Source of the DNA: Nitrospirota bacterium
Lineage (GTDB): Bacteria; Nitrospirota; Thermodesulfovibrionia; Thermodesulfovibrionales; JdFR-86
NCBI GenBank assembly: GCA_037386965.1
Contig: JARRLN010000025.1
Coordinates: forward strand, 1 to 54,331
Length of the DNA stretch: 54,331 nucleotides
Direction of reading: 5' to 3'
The notes beneath the pieces are model-generated. The model had not been told where the DNA came from. It saw nothing but the letters and a program-made list of their open reading frames with translations, and did no database searches. Positions 1 through 8,851 of the stretch are shown in pieces (the first letter of the stretch is position 1; each line of letters opens with the position of its first letter). The position numbers and the translations under genes were made by a program.

Positions 1-182
1 CGCCCGAGCGTCCAGTCAAGAAGGTCCCGGCGGCGGAGGGCACCGTAAAGAGCCTCGGTGAGGAAGGCCCTGTCCCGGAGAGCCAGCCCCCGGGCGAGGG
101 CGTCCCGGACCTCCCGGGGCTTCTCCCCGTAAGTGAGCACCCGGGTGAGGGCCTCCGAGGCGCGTTTCCGGACCGAGGACAT
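1..182 (-). CDS. rsmB: 16S rRNA m5C methyltransferase RsmB-like, N-terminal fragment
   Basis: The reverse strand from an ATG at 182 reads open to the window edge (60 codons). The peptide has a helical NusB-like pattern: RKRASEALTRVL, then RDRAFLTEALYGALRRRDLLDW. This matches the N-terminal NusB-like domain of RsmB/Sun, where the RNA-binding domain precedes the SAM-dependent methyltransferase that modifies C967 of 16S rRNA. The catalytic domain lies outside the window and cannot be checked. A stand-alone NusB is less likely, because the ALYGALRRR(x)LDW segment is closer to RsmB/Sun, but it is not excluded. Confidence 0.6.
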   Translation of the reverse strand, partial: MSSVRKRASEALTRVLTYGEKPREVRDALARGLALRDRAFLTEALYGALRRRDLLDWTLG

Positions 183-340
183 GCCCGATTATACAGGCGG
201 CCCGCGCGCGGCGGCAAAGCAGGCATCGGCCCGCGGCGATAAAGCGGCGGGCATGACGAGCATCATATTTTTTCTCCCGGACACTTTTTAAAATGAAATC
301 AAACGAACCCGAATACCGGCCCCTTAACAAGGAGGGAAAA

Positions 341-805
341 ATGGAAAAGAACAACACCCATCAGGAAGAATGCCCCTCGTGCGCGACCCTGGGCGCTGCC
401 ATCGCCAGGGAGGCCCCGCGGGAGGACCGGGTGCTTCCGCACTGGCCCGTGCAGATACGGCTCATCGGCACGGTGGCGCCGTTTCTTCAGAACGCGGACC
501 TCATGGTGGCCGCCGACTGCACGGCCTTCGCCGTGAGGGACTTCCAGGGGCTCCGGGGGGACCGAAAGCTCCTCATCGGCTGCCCCAAGCTGGACAACCC
601 CCAGCAGTACGTGGAGAAGTTCACCGAGATACTCCGGAACATTCCCATCAAGAGCCTCACCGTCCTGAGGATGGAAGTACCCTGCTGCGGCGGCATGACG
701 GGCATCCTCACCGAGGCCGTCAGGCGCTCGGGTGTGGAGATACCCCTCAGGGAAGTCGTCATCGGCGTCAAGGGCGACGTGCTGGGAGAGCGCGAGCTGC
801 GGTAA
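341..805 (+). CDS. Conserved protein related to the C-terminal part of ferredoxin-type proteins
   Basis: The 154-aa product is cytoplasmic with no signal peptide. The start is the ATG at 341, preceded by a strong AAGGAGGG; the frame is open to 293 but upstream codons lack an SD. The body has the pattern LPHWPVQIRLI, NADLMVAADC, IGCPKLDN and EVPCCGGM, which I associate with a family often fused to an N-terminal 4Fe-4S ferredoxin domain. Here only an ECPSC pair precedes it and no CxxCxxCxxxCP ferredoxin motif is present. Six cysteines remain (ECPSC, ADC, GCP, PCC) and could bind metal or a cluster. Function is unknown; a redox role is inference. A weak TAAAAT -10 lies at 289-294. Confidence 0.75.
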   Translation: MEKNNTHQEECPSCATLGAAIAREAPREDRVLPHWPVQIRLIGTVAPFLQNADLMVAADCTAFAVRDFQGLRGDRKLLIGCPKLDNPQQYVEKFTEILRNIPIKSLTVLRMEVPCCGGMTGILTEAVRRSGVEIPLREVVIGVKGDVLGERELR

Positions 806-876
806 CCGGGAAGGCCGGGGCATGAGGAGGCGCTTCGAGGACCGCGAGCCTTCCCGCCGTTATCCGGAGTTCCGGG

Positions 877-882
877 TATAAT
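877..882 (+). promoter_or_regulatory. -10 box TATAAT just before the MOSC gene
   Basis: A perfect TATAAT ends 6 nt before the ATG at 889. No good -35 is visible 16-18 nt upstream. A transcript starting 6-8 nt after this box would begin at or next to the start codon. Confidence 0.5.
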
Positions 883-888
883 GGAGCC

Positions 889-1533
889 ATGGTCATCGTC
901 TCGCTGAATATCGGCCTTCCCCGGAGGGAAATCTTCGGAGGCAAGGAGCTTATCACCGGCATTTGCAAGAGGCCCGTTCAAGGCCCCGTGCTCGTCAGGA
1001 GGACGGGCCTTGAGGGAGACGGCGTGGGAGACAGAAAGAACCACGGCGGCGCGGACAAGGCCGTCTGCGTCTACAGCCTGGAGCACTATCCCTTCTGGGA
1101 AAAGGAGCTTTCGACCACCCTGCCCCCGGCGGCCTTCGGGGAAAACTTGACGGTACGGGGCCTCCGGGAGGAGGACATACGTATCGGAGACGTTCTCCGG
1201 GCCGGGAGCGCCCTTTTCGAGGTAAGCCAGCCCCGGCAGCCGTGCAAGACCCTGGCCGCCCGGCTGGGAAGGGCGGACCTGCCGAAAATGATGACCGCAG
1301 CCGGCAGGACCGGCTTTTACATGCGCGTCCTGGAGGAAGGCACCGTAAGTCCGGGGGACGAGCTTCGCCTCGTCCGGGAGGATCCCCTCGGGGTCACCGT
1401 GGCCTTTGCCAACCGCATTCATTACCATGAAAGAGACAACCTGAAAGGAATCGAGCGCGTTCTGGCCGTGCCCGCCCTCTCCGGGGCCTGGCGGGATACC
1501 TTCCGGAAGATGAAGGAAAAGCTCCTCTCCTGA
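889..1533 (+). CDS. MOSC domain-containing protein (YiiM type)
   Basis: This 214-aa protein has the MOSC signature KNHGGADKAVCVYS near residues 45-60 and SQPRQPCKTLAARLG near residues 113-127, as in YiiM. MOSC proteins use a conserved Cys (here in QPCKT) and bind molybdenum cofactor or carry sulfur; YiiM reduces N-hydroxylated compounds in E. coli. The substrate here is unknown. TATAAT sits at 877-882, only 6 nt before the ATG, with no SD, so the message may be leaderless. Length fits the family. No molybdenum-cofactor genes are adjacent. Confidence 0.85.
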   Translation: MVIVSLNIGLPRREIFGGKELITGICKRPVQGPVLVRRTGLEGDGVGDRKNHGGADKAVCVYSLEHYPFWEKELSTTLPPAAFGENLTVRGLREEDIRIGDVLRAGSALFEVSQPRQPCKTLAARLGRADLPKMMTAAGRTGFYMRVLEEGTVSPGDELRLVREDPLGVTVAFANRIHYHERDNLKGIERVLAVPALSGAWRDTFRKMKEKLLS

Positions 1534-1784
1534 GAGCCATCCGCCCGCCCCGGGCGCTCCCCACCCGCCTCACAGCTTGACACCCGTCGGGCGGCATGAT
1601 AACTGAAAGGTAAGAATTTCAGCGTCTTTTTGGCCCCGGCGACGAAGCCCGACCGAAAGCGGGCGGGGCCGGCACGGAGGCGTTCTGAAGAGAAGTGCAG
1701 CCTTCATCGGAGAGGCGCCCGGGCCTTACCCGCCCTTTCACTTTCGGGCGGCGAGCATCGGCCCGGCAGGGCGTAAGAGGAGAG

Positions 1785-3632
1785 ATGGCAGGGAAAGGCA
1801 TCCGGGCAGGGAAAGCCCGAAACGGCTCTCCCGGACCCCGGAGACGGCTTTCCACCGGGGTGCTCCGGCGCGGACTCTGCGAGGCCTTCCTCGTGACGGC
1901 GCTTCTTCTGGGCCTGGCGGGGCATGCCCGCGCACAGGAGCTCCGGGTGGAGGTGACGGTGGAAGGGGTGGAGGGAGCACTCAAGAAAAACGTGCTTGCG
2001 CACTTGGAAATCGAGCGGGAGAAGGACAACCCCCGCCTTACCCCGGCCATCATCAGGCAGATGCACCGGGATGCACCGGAGCAGGTCAGGCGGGCCCTGG
2101 AGCCCTTCGGATATTACAGCCCCGAGGTGAAAGCCGAGCTTCGCCGGGAGAAGGAAGGCCTCTGGCGGGCCCGCTATCTCATCGACCCCGGCAAGCCCGT
2201 GCGGGTGCGGACCATTGACATCGCAATCACGGGCGAAGGGGCCGGAGAGACGTATTTCAGGCACTTCAGGGCGACACCCCCGTTCAAGGCCGGGGACGTG
2301 TTCACGGACCCCGCCTACCGGAAGGCGAAGCGCGACCTCGAGGAAATCGCCCGCCGGTACGGATACTTCGATGCGAAGATGACCGTGCATCGGGTGAAGG
2401 TGTACCCCGGGGAATACAGGGCCGATATTACCATTCATTTCGATACGGGGCCGCGGTACAGGTTCGGGGAGGTGACCTTCAAGCAGAACATCCTGAAAGA
2501 CGGCTTCCTCAGGCGTTTCGTCACGTTCGCCGAAGGCCAGCCCTACGACCAGAGGAAGGTCTTCGACCTGCAGGACGCCTTGAGCAACAGCGGCTACTTC
2601 AGCCTGGTGGAGATACGGCGGCATCCCGGGGAGGGCCCGGACCTGGAGGTCCCCCTGGAGGTCGTCCTGCACCCCGGCAAGCGCAACAAGTACGGCTTCG
2701 GGCTGGGCTACGGGACGGACACGGGTCCGCGGGGGACCCTGCGGTACGAAAACACGCGGGTCAACAGATGGGGACACCGCCTGAGGGCGGAGCTGAAGCT
2801 CTCGGCCGTGCGCAACGAGTTCACCACGGCCTACATCATCCCCATGCGGAACCCCCGCACGGACCACCTCGACTTCACGGCGGCCTATCGCCGGGAGAAT
2901 CCCGAGACGAGCAAGTACGAGACCCTGCTCGGGGGGACGAGCTTTACGCACATGCGGCGGGGCTGGTTCGAGACCTTCTACCTGAACCTCCATTACGAGG
3001 ACTTCGAGGTGGCGGGGGAATCCGAGCAGAGCTTCCTCGTCCTCCCCGGGGTCACCTGGACCCGCAGGAAGGCGGAGGACAGGAGAGCCGGGGTCTCCGG
3101 CCCTTACGCGGCCTCGGGCTACAGGGTGTTTCTCGACCTCAAGGGGACGAGCGAGTACCTGGGCTCCGACCTGGCGTTTGCGCAGGCCACGGCCCGGGGG
3201 AAACTCGTCTACGGGCTGGACTCCTTCGGGCAGGTTATCCTGCGCGCGGAGGCCGGAAGCACGGCGGTAAGCGACTTCGCCGAGCTTCCCGCCTCGCTCA
3301 GGTTCTTCGCCGGCGGCGACCAGAGCATCCGGGGCTTCGCGTACAAGTCCCTGGGGCCGCGGAACGAGGCGGGGGAGGTGGTCGGGGGAAAGCATCTCCT
3401 GGTGGGGAGCTTCGAGTACGACCAGAGGGTCTACAAGGCATGGAGCGTTGCCGCCTTCGTGGATGCCGGCAACGCCTTCAACGCCTTCAGCGGCGAGAAG
3501 GTCAACGTGGGCGTGGGAGGCGGCATACGATGGATATCCCCGGTGGGCCCCCTGCGCCTGGACCTGGCCAACGCCGTCAGTGAGCCGGGCAACCCCTGGC
3601 GCGTCCACGTGAGCGTGGGGCCGGAGCTGTGA
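1785..3632 (+). CDS. tamA: Omp85/TamA-like outer membrane assembly protein
   Basis: The product starts with a basic N-region and a hydrophobic segment ending AGHARA, a signal peptide. POTRA-like repeats follow (about residues 35-290; RVEVTVEGVEGALKKNVLAHL, then PVRVRTIDIAITG and RYRFGEVTF), then a 16-strand-type barrel with the Omp85 motif FFAGGDQSIRGFAYKSLGP near residues 505-523. It ends in a hydrophobic C-terminal strand, VHVSVGPEL. In the Tam system TamA sits in the outer membrane and works with TamB to insert outer-membrane proteins and move lipids. The next gene is a tamB homologue overlapping by 4 nt (GTGA). The ATG at 1785 has AGGAG close upstream; a GTG near 1857 or an upstream codon at 1695 are alternatives. 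Confidence 0.88.
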   Translation: MAGKGIRAGKARNGSPGPRRRLSTGVLRRGLCEAFLVTALLLGLAGHARAQELRVEVTVEGVEGALKKNVLAHLEIEREKDNPRLTPAIIRQMHRDAPEQVRRALEPFGYYSPEVKAELRREKEGLWRARYLIDPGKPVRVRTIDIAITGEGAGETYFRHFRATPPFKAGDVFTDPAYRKAKRDLEEIARRYGYFDAKMTVHRVKVYPGEYRADITIHFDTGPRYRFGEVTFKQNILKDGFLRRFVTFAEGQPYDQRKVFDLQDALSNSGYFSLVEIRRHPGEGPDLEVPLEVVLHPGKRNKYGFGLGYGTDTGPRGTLRYENTRVNRWGHRLRAELKLSAVRNEFTTAYIIPMRNPRTDHLDFTAAYRRENPETSKYETLLGGTSFTHMRRGWFETFYLNLHYEDFEVAGESEQSFLVLPGVTWTRRKAEDRRAGVSGPYAASGYRVFLDLKGTSEYLGSDLAFAQATARGKLVYGLDSFGQVILRAEAGSTAVSDFAELPASLRFFAGGDQSIRGFAYKSLGPRNEAGEVVGGKHLLVGSFEYDQRVYKAWSVAAFVDAGNAFNAFSGEKVNVGVGGGIRWISPVGPLRLDLANAVSEPGNPWRVHVSVGPEL

Positions 3633-6600
3633 GGCGCGCCCTCCGCATCACGTGCCTGACCCTCCTGGGCCTCCTGGTGCTCCTTCTGGGCGCCCTCTGG
3701 TATGCGGTCTCCACGGAGCGCGCTCTCACGTGGGCCTACGGAGAGCTTCAGGCGCGGGTGCCGGGGGAGCTTCGGGTGCAAAGCCTGAAGGGCACGCTCA
3801 AGGGGCCCATCAAGGTCTCCGGCCTCCGGTACGGTTCCCCCACCATGAACATGCGCCTTGAGAGCCTGTCCCTGGACTGGAACCTCTGGTCCCTTCTCTT
3901 TCTTACCTTGCACGTAGAGAACGTGCAGGCCCGGGGCCTCCATGTGGAGCTTGCAGGGAAGGAGGCCCCCGGGAAGCCCTCCGCCCTTCCCGCCCTAAGG
4001 CTTCCCCTGGCGGTAAGTGTTTCGGACCTCCGCGTTACCGACGTGAGCATCCTCCGGCCCGGGGGGCGCGAGCCCCTCGTCGTCAGGGAGTTTTATCTGA
4101 AGGCCAAACTTGGCCGGAAGCTCACGATAAAGGACCTCCGCCTCAAGGCGCCGCTTCTGGACGCCCGCGTGCGGGGCTCCCTTACGCCTTCGGGGGACTA
4201 TCCCCTGGACCTCACGCTCCACTGGACCGCCAGGCCGCCGGGATACGCCGAGGCATCCGGGAGCGGCACCCTGAAGGGCAGCGTCACGGACATGGACATC
4301 GCGCAGCGGTTGACCGCGCCCTTTGAGGGCAGCGTGCAGGCCACGGTGCGGGACGCCCTCACAAGGCTCCGGTGGGAAGGCACCGTCTCGATGGAGGGCC
4401 TGGACCCGAAGGCGGTAAACCCCCGGTGGCCCGAGGAGCACATATCCGGGGACGTGCGGGGCAGCGGCACCCTCGCGTCCTTTTCCCTCTCGGGCGCTCT
4501 CAGGGCGAGGGAGGCGGTGCAGGGCCGGGACGTGACGGCGGACTTCGCCCTGAAACGCGAGGACGGCCTCTGGTCCATCAAAAAGCTCACCGCCCTCTTT
4601 CCGGGGCTGCAAACGCGGGTGCAGGTGCACGGGGAAGTCCTCACCCACCCCGTGCGCGCCGACCTCACCGGGTCCTGGCGCTCGCTGGCATGGCCCCCGG
4701 GGGCGGAACGGCCCCTTATCGCAAGTCCTTCCGGGACGCTCGTTTTCATCGGAGAGCCCGACGCCTACAGCTTCGAGTTTCACGGGGACCTCTCCGGGAA
4801 GGACATTCCCCGGGGACAATGGGACCTCACCGGAAAGGGAAACGCATCGGGAGTGGAGGTCTCCGCCCTCAAGGCCCGGGTGCTGGACGGAGTGGTCACG
4901 GGAAGCGGGCGCTTTGGGTGGAAACCCGCTACCACGTGGAAGGCCTCCCTTTCCGCGAAGGGCGTGAATCCCGAGGGGCTGGCCGAGCAGTGGAAGGGAA
5001 AGCTCGCCGTGGCGGTGGAGACCACCGGCACCCTGGGGAAGGAAGGCCGGAGCATGGCCTTCGACCTAAAGAAGGCCAGCGGCACGCTCAGGGGATATCC
5101 CCTGAGGGCCTCGGGACGCCTGGAGGTGAAGGGAGACAGCTATTCCCTGTCCCGGCTCACGCTGCGCTCGGGCCTGGCCCGGCTTACCGCATCCGGCGGG
5201 CTCGATGAGAGCTGGAACATGCACTGGGAGATGGACGCACAGGAGCTCAAGGCGCTTCTCCCCGGGGCGGCCGGCTCCTTGAGCGGGAAGGGGCGGCTCC
5301 GCGGCCCCCGGAGGAAGCCCATCGTGCAGGCCACCCTCAAGGGCACGGAGGTGAGGTACGGGGAGTACCGGGCACAGAGCCTGAGCGCAAAGCTTACCCT
5401 GGACCTCACAAGTACGGGGGAATCGAAGGTTGACGTGGATGCTCAAGGGCTTACGCTGAGGGAGACGAAGCTTCAGAGGCTGGCTGTGAGGGGGTCCGGG
5501 ACCATCGCCTCCCACCGGTTCGACGCGGATATGACGGCGAAGGACGCCGCGCTGAGCCTCTCCGCCAAAGGCGGCTACCAGAAGGGCTCCTGGCGGGGCA
5601 CGCTTGGGAAGGCAGAGCTTGTCTCCCCGGAGTTCGGCACATGGAATCTCGAAAGCCCCGCCGCCCTGGCCGTCTCCTCCGGGGCCGTGCAGGCGGAGGT
5701 GTCCTGCTGGGCAAGCAAGAAGGCCCGGGCCTGCGCCGGGGGCTCCTGGAAAAAAGAACGGGGATGGCGGGGAAAGGCGTCCCTGGAGGCCCTGCCCGTG
5801 GGCCTCCTGGGGCCTTTTCTTCCGGAAAAGACGGCCCTCACCGGCACGCTGGGAGGACGCGCGGACCTGGCTGGAGGCCCGGGCAGGCCCACGACCGGCT
5901 CCTTCTCCTTCACCATGAGGGACGGGTCTTTCTCCTACGCCATGGAAGAGCAGTCCCTGGGGTTTCCCCTGCCCAAGGCCGAGGTGCAGGGCACCCTGAC
6001 GGAGAAGGCCGCGAGCGCCCGGTGGGACATCTCCCTGGGCAAGGATGGGACCCTGTCCGGAAAGGTCTCCCTTCCGCCCCTGGAAGGGACCACCATCCCG
6101 GACGGCCCCCTTAAGGGGACGCTTCGGGCGGAGCTTCGGGAGCTGGGCTTCCTCGGCATCCTCACCACGAAGGTCAGGGACGTGGAGGGCGCCCTCACGG
6201 CGGACCTTGCGCTATCGGGCAGGACGAAGAACCCCGAGGTCTCCGGAACGCTCCGCGTAACCGGCGCAAAGGCGGCTATCCCGCCCCTGGGCATCACCCT
6301 CAGCAAAATCGACCTTACCGCCACGATGAAGGGCGATAACGTCATCAGCTTCGAAGGGGGTGCGGCCTCGGGCGAGGGCACGGTGGAGATAAAAGGGAGC
6401 CTCGAAGCGCCGCCCGGAAAGCCCCTCTCCCTCCAGGTGGAACTGACGGGGAAGCAATTCGAGGCCATCAGGGTGCCGGAGGCCCGCATTCTCATCTCCC
6501 CGGACATGGAGATACGGCTCAAGGGCAAGACCATACGCCTTGAGGGAAAGCTCGCCATCCCCGAGGCCGACATCAAGCCCCGGGACCTCTCGGGTGCCGT

Positions 6601-7372
6601 GGAGCCCTCCCCCGACGTCGTGGTGGTGCGGAAGGCAGGGCGGCCAGGGAAGAGGGCGCAGCAGTGGAAGCTCTTCGCGGAGGTCACCGTCGTCCTCGGG
6701 GACAAGGTGCACTTCGAGGCCTTCGGCCTCGAGGCATCCCTGGCGGGGAGCCTCGCCGTGGTGGACCAGCCGGGGAAGGCGACCACGGGCCAGGGGGAGC
6801 TGACCATCGTGGAGGGCCATTACCGGGCCTACGGCCAGGACCTCACCATCAAGGACGGGCGGATAATCTTCGTCGGGGGGCCCGTGGACAACCCCCGCCT
6901 GGACATACGGGCCGTCCGGCAGGTAAAGGACGTGACGGCCGGAATCCAGGTGACCGGAAACCTCCGCTCTCCCCGCCTGACCGTCTTCTCCGACCCGCCC
7001 ATGGAGGAGGCCGACGCCCTGTCCTACGTCCTTTTCGGCCGCCCCCTGCGGGGCATTTCAAGCTCCGAGGGCCGGCAGCTCTACGGCGCGGCCACTTCGG
7101 CGGCCCTGGCCGGGGGAGAGGTCATCGCAGAGCGCGTGGGGCATCTCTTCGGGATACAGGAAGTGGAGATAGAGTCGGGGCAGACCCGGGAGCAGGCCAC
7201 CCTGTTTCTGGGGAGGTACCTCTCCCCGAGCCTCTACGTCAGCTACGGAGTGGGCATCTTCGAGCCCATCAACGTCTTCCGCATGCGGTACATGCTGACC
7301 GGGAACTGGTCGCTGCAGGCCGAAAGCGGCACGGAGAGCGGGGTGGACCTCTTCTACAACATCGAGCGATAG
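3629..7372 (+). CDS. tamB: Translocation and assembly module protein TamB (DUF490)
   Basis: This 1,247-aa protein starts with an N-terminal membrane anchor (CLTLLGLLVLLLGALWYAV). A very long stretch of amphipathic beta repeats follows (RVQSLKGTLKGPIKVSGL, and many 'LxGxLxxxG' units), typical of the lipid-conduit groove of AsmA/TamB proteins. The last ~350 residues match the conserved DUF490 block (GQGELTIVEGHYRAYGQDL, DNPRLDIRAVR, EADALSYVLFGRPL). TamB spans the periplasm and acts with TamA. The start is a GTG that overlaps the tamA stop, so the two genes are probably translationally coupled. Length agrees with TamB of proteobacteria (~1,250 aa). Confidence 0.92.
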   Translation: MRRALRITCLTLLGLLVLLLGALWYAVSTERALTWAYGELQARVPGELRVQSLKGTLKGPIKVSGLRYGSPTMNMRLESLSLDWNLWSLLFLTLHVENVQARGLHVELAGKEAPGKPSALPALRLPLAVSVSDLRVTDVSILRPGGREPLVVREFYLKAKLGRKLTIKDLRLKAPLLDARVRGSLTPSGDYPLDLTLHWTARPPGYAEASGSGTLKGSVTDMDIAQRLTAPFEGSVQATVRDALTRLRWEGTVSMEGLDPKAVNPRWPEEHISGDVRGSGTLASFSLSGALRAREAVQGRDVTADFALKREDGLWSIKKLTALFPGLQTRVQVHGEVLTHPVRADLTGSWRSLAWPPGAERPLIASPSGTLVFIGEPDAYSFEFHGDLSGKDIPRGQWDLTGKGNASGVEVSALKARVLDGVVTGSGRFGWKPATTWKASLSAKGVNPEGLAEQWKGKLAVAVETTGTLGKEGRSMAFDLKKASGTLRGYPLRASGRLEVKGDSYSLSRLTLRSGLARLTASGGLDESWNMHWEMDAQELKALLPGAAGSLSGKGRLRGPRRKPIVQATLKGTEVRYGEYRAQSLSAKLTLDLTSTGESKVDVDAQGLTLRETKLQRLAVRGSGTIASHRFDADMTAKDAALSLSAKGGYQKGSWRGTLGKAELVSPEFGTWNLESPAALAVSSGAVQAEVSCWASKKARACAGGSWKKERGWRGKASLEALPVGLLGPFLPEKTALTGTLGGRADLAGGPGRPTTGSFSFTMRDGSFSYAMEEQSLGFPLPKAEVQGTLTEKAASARWDISLGKDGTLSGKVSLPPLEGTTIPDGPLKGTLRAELRELGFLGILTTKVRDVEGALTADLALSGRTKNPEVSGTLRVTGAKAAIPPLGITLSKIDLTATMKGDNVISFEGGAASGEGTVEIKGSLEAPPGKPLSLQVELTGKQFEAIRVPEARILISPDMEIRLKGKTIRLEGKLAIPEADIKPRDLSGAVEPSPDVVVVRKAGRPGKRAQQWKLFAEVTVVLGDKVHFEAFGLEASLAGSLAVVDQPGKATTGQGELTIVEGHYRAYGQDLTIKDGRIIFVGGPVDNPRLDIRAVRQVKDVTAGIQVTGNLRSPRLTVFSDPPMEEADALSYVLFGRPLRGISSSEGRQLYGAATSAALAGGEVIAERVGHLFGIQEVEIESGQTREQATLFLGRYLSPSLYVSYGVGIFEPINVFRMRYMLTGNWSLQAESGTESGVDLFYNIER

Positions 7373-7375
7373 CCC

Positions 7376-8743
7376 ATGGAGGCATTGGACAGAGGGGCGG
7401 CCGCCATCGAGCGGCTCATCTGGGAGACACGGAAGGAGGACCTGGACAGGCCCCGGGCCGTGCTCCTGACTCTGGTGCGCTATGCCTGCGTCGTGGGCAG
7501 GACCGTCCGGGAGAGGCAGCTTACCCTGAGGGCCATGAGCCTGGTCTACACGACGCTACTCTCCCTGGTCCCTTTGCTGGCCGTGAGCTTCTCGGTGCTC
7601 AAGGCCTTCGGCGTGCACAACAGGATAGAGCCCCTGCTTTACCGGTTCCTCGCCCCCCTCGGCCCGAAGGCGGGGGAGATAACCGACAGGGTCGTGGAGT
7701 TCGTCTCCAGGGTCAACGCCGGGGTGCTGGGCTCCCTGGGGCTCGTCATGTTCGTCTACACGGTCATCTCCCTTCTGCAAAAGGTGGAGACGACCTTCAA
7801 CGAGCTCTGGCGCGTGCAGGCCCCGCGGAGCTTCGCCCGAAGGTTCAGCGATTACATGAGCGTCATCCTCGTGGGGCCGGTCCTCGTCTTTGCGGCCCTG
7901 GGCCTGACGGCCTCGGTGATGAGCGCGGAGTTCATCCAGAGCCTCCTGGCCTTCGAGCCCCTGGGCAGGGTGGTCCGCTTCCTCGCGCGGCTCCTGCCCT
8001 ACCTCATGGTCTCGGGGGCCTTTACCTTTCTTTACTCCTTCCTCCCCAACAGGAAGGTGAAACTCTCCTCCGCCCTGGTCGGCGGGGTGGTGGCCGGGGT
8101 CTTGTGGGAGACGGCGGGATGGGGGTTTGCGGCCTTCATCGTGACCTCCACCAAGTACACGGCAATATACTCGGGCTTTGCCATCCTGATTTTCTTCATG
8201 ATATGGCTTTATGTAAGCTGGCTCATCCTCATCGTGGGGGCGGTCATCTCCTTCTACCACCAGCATCCCCGGTACGTGGCCAGAAAAAGGCCGAAGGACC
8301 TCTTGAACACCCGGCTCCTGGAGAGGGCGGCCCTTCTGGTGATGTTCCTCGTGGCGCTCCGTTTCGCCCGGGACCGGGACCCGTGGAGCATGGACGAACT
8401 GGTGGACGAAACGGGCCTCCCCATCGAGGCCGTGCAGGCGGTGGTGGAAACCCTGGAGCACCGGAGGCTGCTTCAGAGGACGGGAGAGGACCTGGACGCC
8501 CTCCTCCCCGGGCGCTCCCTGGACACCATAGCCCTTACGGACATCCTGGAGGCCCTCCGTCCGGAGGGCGGCGGGGAGGAGCAGGGCGTCGCCGTCAGGG
8601 AGGTGCAGCACGTGATGAAAGGGCTCGACAGGGCGGTGAGAAGCGCCCTCGGAAAAGAGACCCTGAGAGACATGGTCCTGGCCTACAAGGGAGAGACCCT
8701 TCCCGGAGACGAAAAGGCTCCGCCGTCCGGGGAAGGCACCTAG
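7376..8743 (+). CDS. YihY/BrkB family inner membrane protein
   Basis: The ATG at 7376 is 3 nt after the tamB stop, so it belongs to the tamAB transcription unit. The 455-aa product has the YihY/UPF0761 pattern: LVYTTLLSLVPLLAVSFSVLKAFG, then NELWRV, several transmembrane helices, and the conserved GGVVAGVLWETAGWGFAAFI. It was once called RNase BN, but that activity belongs to ElaC/RNase Z. Residues ~320-455 form a soluble extension that looks like a winged-helix module (MDELVDETGLPIEAVQAVVETLEHRRLLQR). Function is unknown; linkage to tamAB suggests an envelope or lipid role (inference). Confidence 0.88.
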   Translation: MEALDRGAAAIERLIWETRKEDLDRPRAVLLTLVRYACVVGRTVRERQLTLRAMSLVYTTLLSLVPLLAVSFSVLKAFGVHNRIEPLLYRFLAPLGPKAGEITDRVVEFVSRVNAGVLGSLGLVMFVYTVISLLQKVETTFNELWRVQAPRSFARRFSDYMSVILVGPVLVFAALGLTASVMSAEFIQSLLAFEPLGRVVRFLARLLPYLMVSGAFTFLYSFLPNRKVKLSSALVGGVVAGVLWETAGWGFAAFIVTSTKYTAIYSGFAILIFFMIWLYVSWLILIVGAVISFYHQHPRYVARKRPKDLLNTRLLERAALLVMFLVALRFARDRDPWSMDELVDETGLPIEAVQAVVETLEHRRLLQRTGEDLDALLPGRSLDTIALTDILEALRPEGGGEEQGVAVREVQHVMKGLDRAVRSALGKETLRDMVLAYKGETLPGDEKAPPSGEGT

Positions 8744-8813
8744 AGCGGCGGAAGAAAGGGCAGAGGTGCCTTTGGAAAAAAAGGGGGGACTGGTCCCCCG
8801 GTGCCTCTCAGTC

Positions 8814-8843
8814 TTGTTATACGTTTGAGGGCGGGGATATAAT
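8814..8843 (+). promoter_or_regulatory. Promoter of pheT (TTGTTA-18-TATAAT)
   Basis: TTGTTA at 8814-8819 and TATAAT at 8838-8843 are separated by 18 nt. The -10 box ends 8 nt before the pheT ATG, so the transcript would have almost no leader and no SD is present. Confidence 0.65.
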
Positions 8844-8851
8844 AGTCGCCT

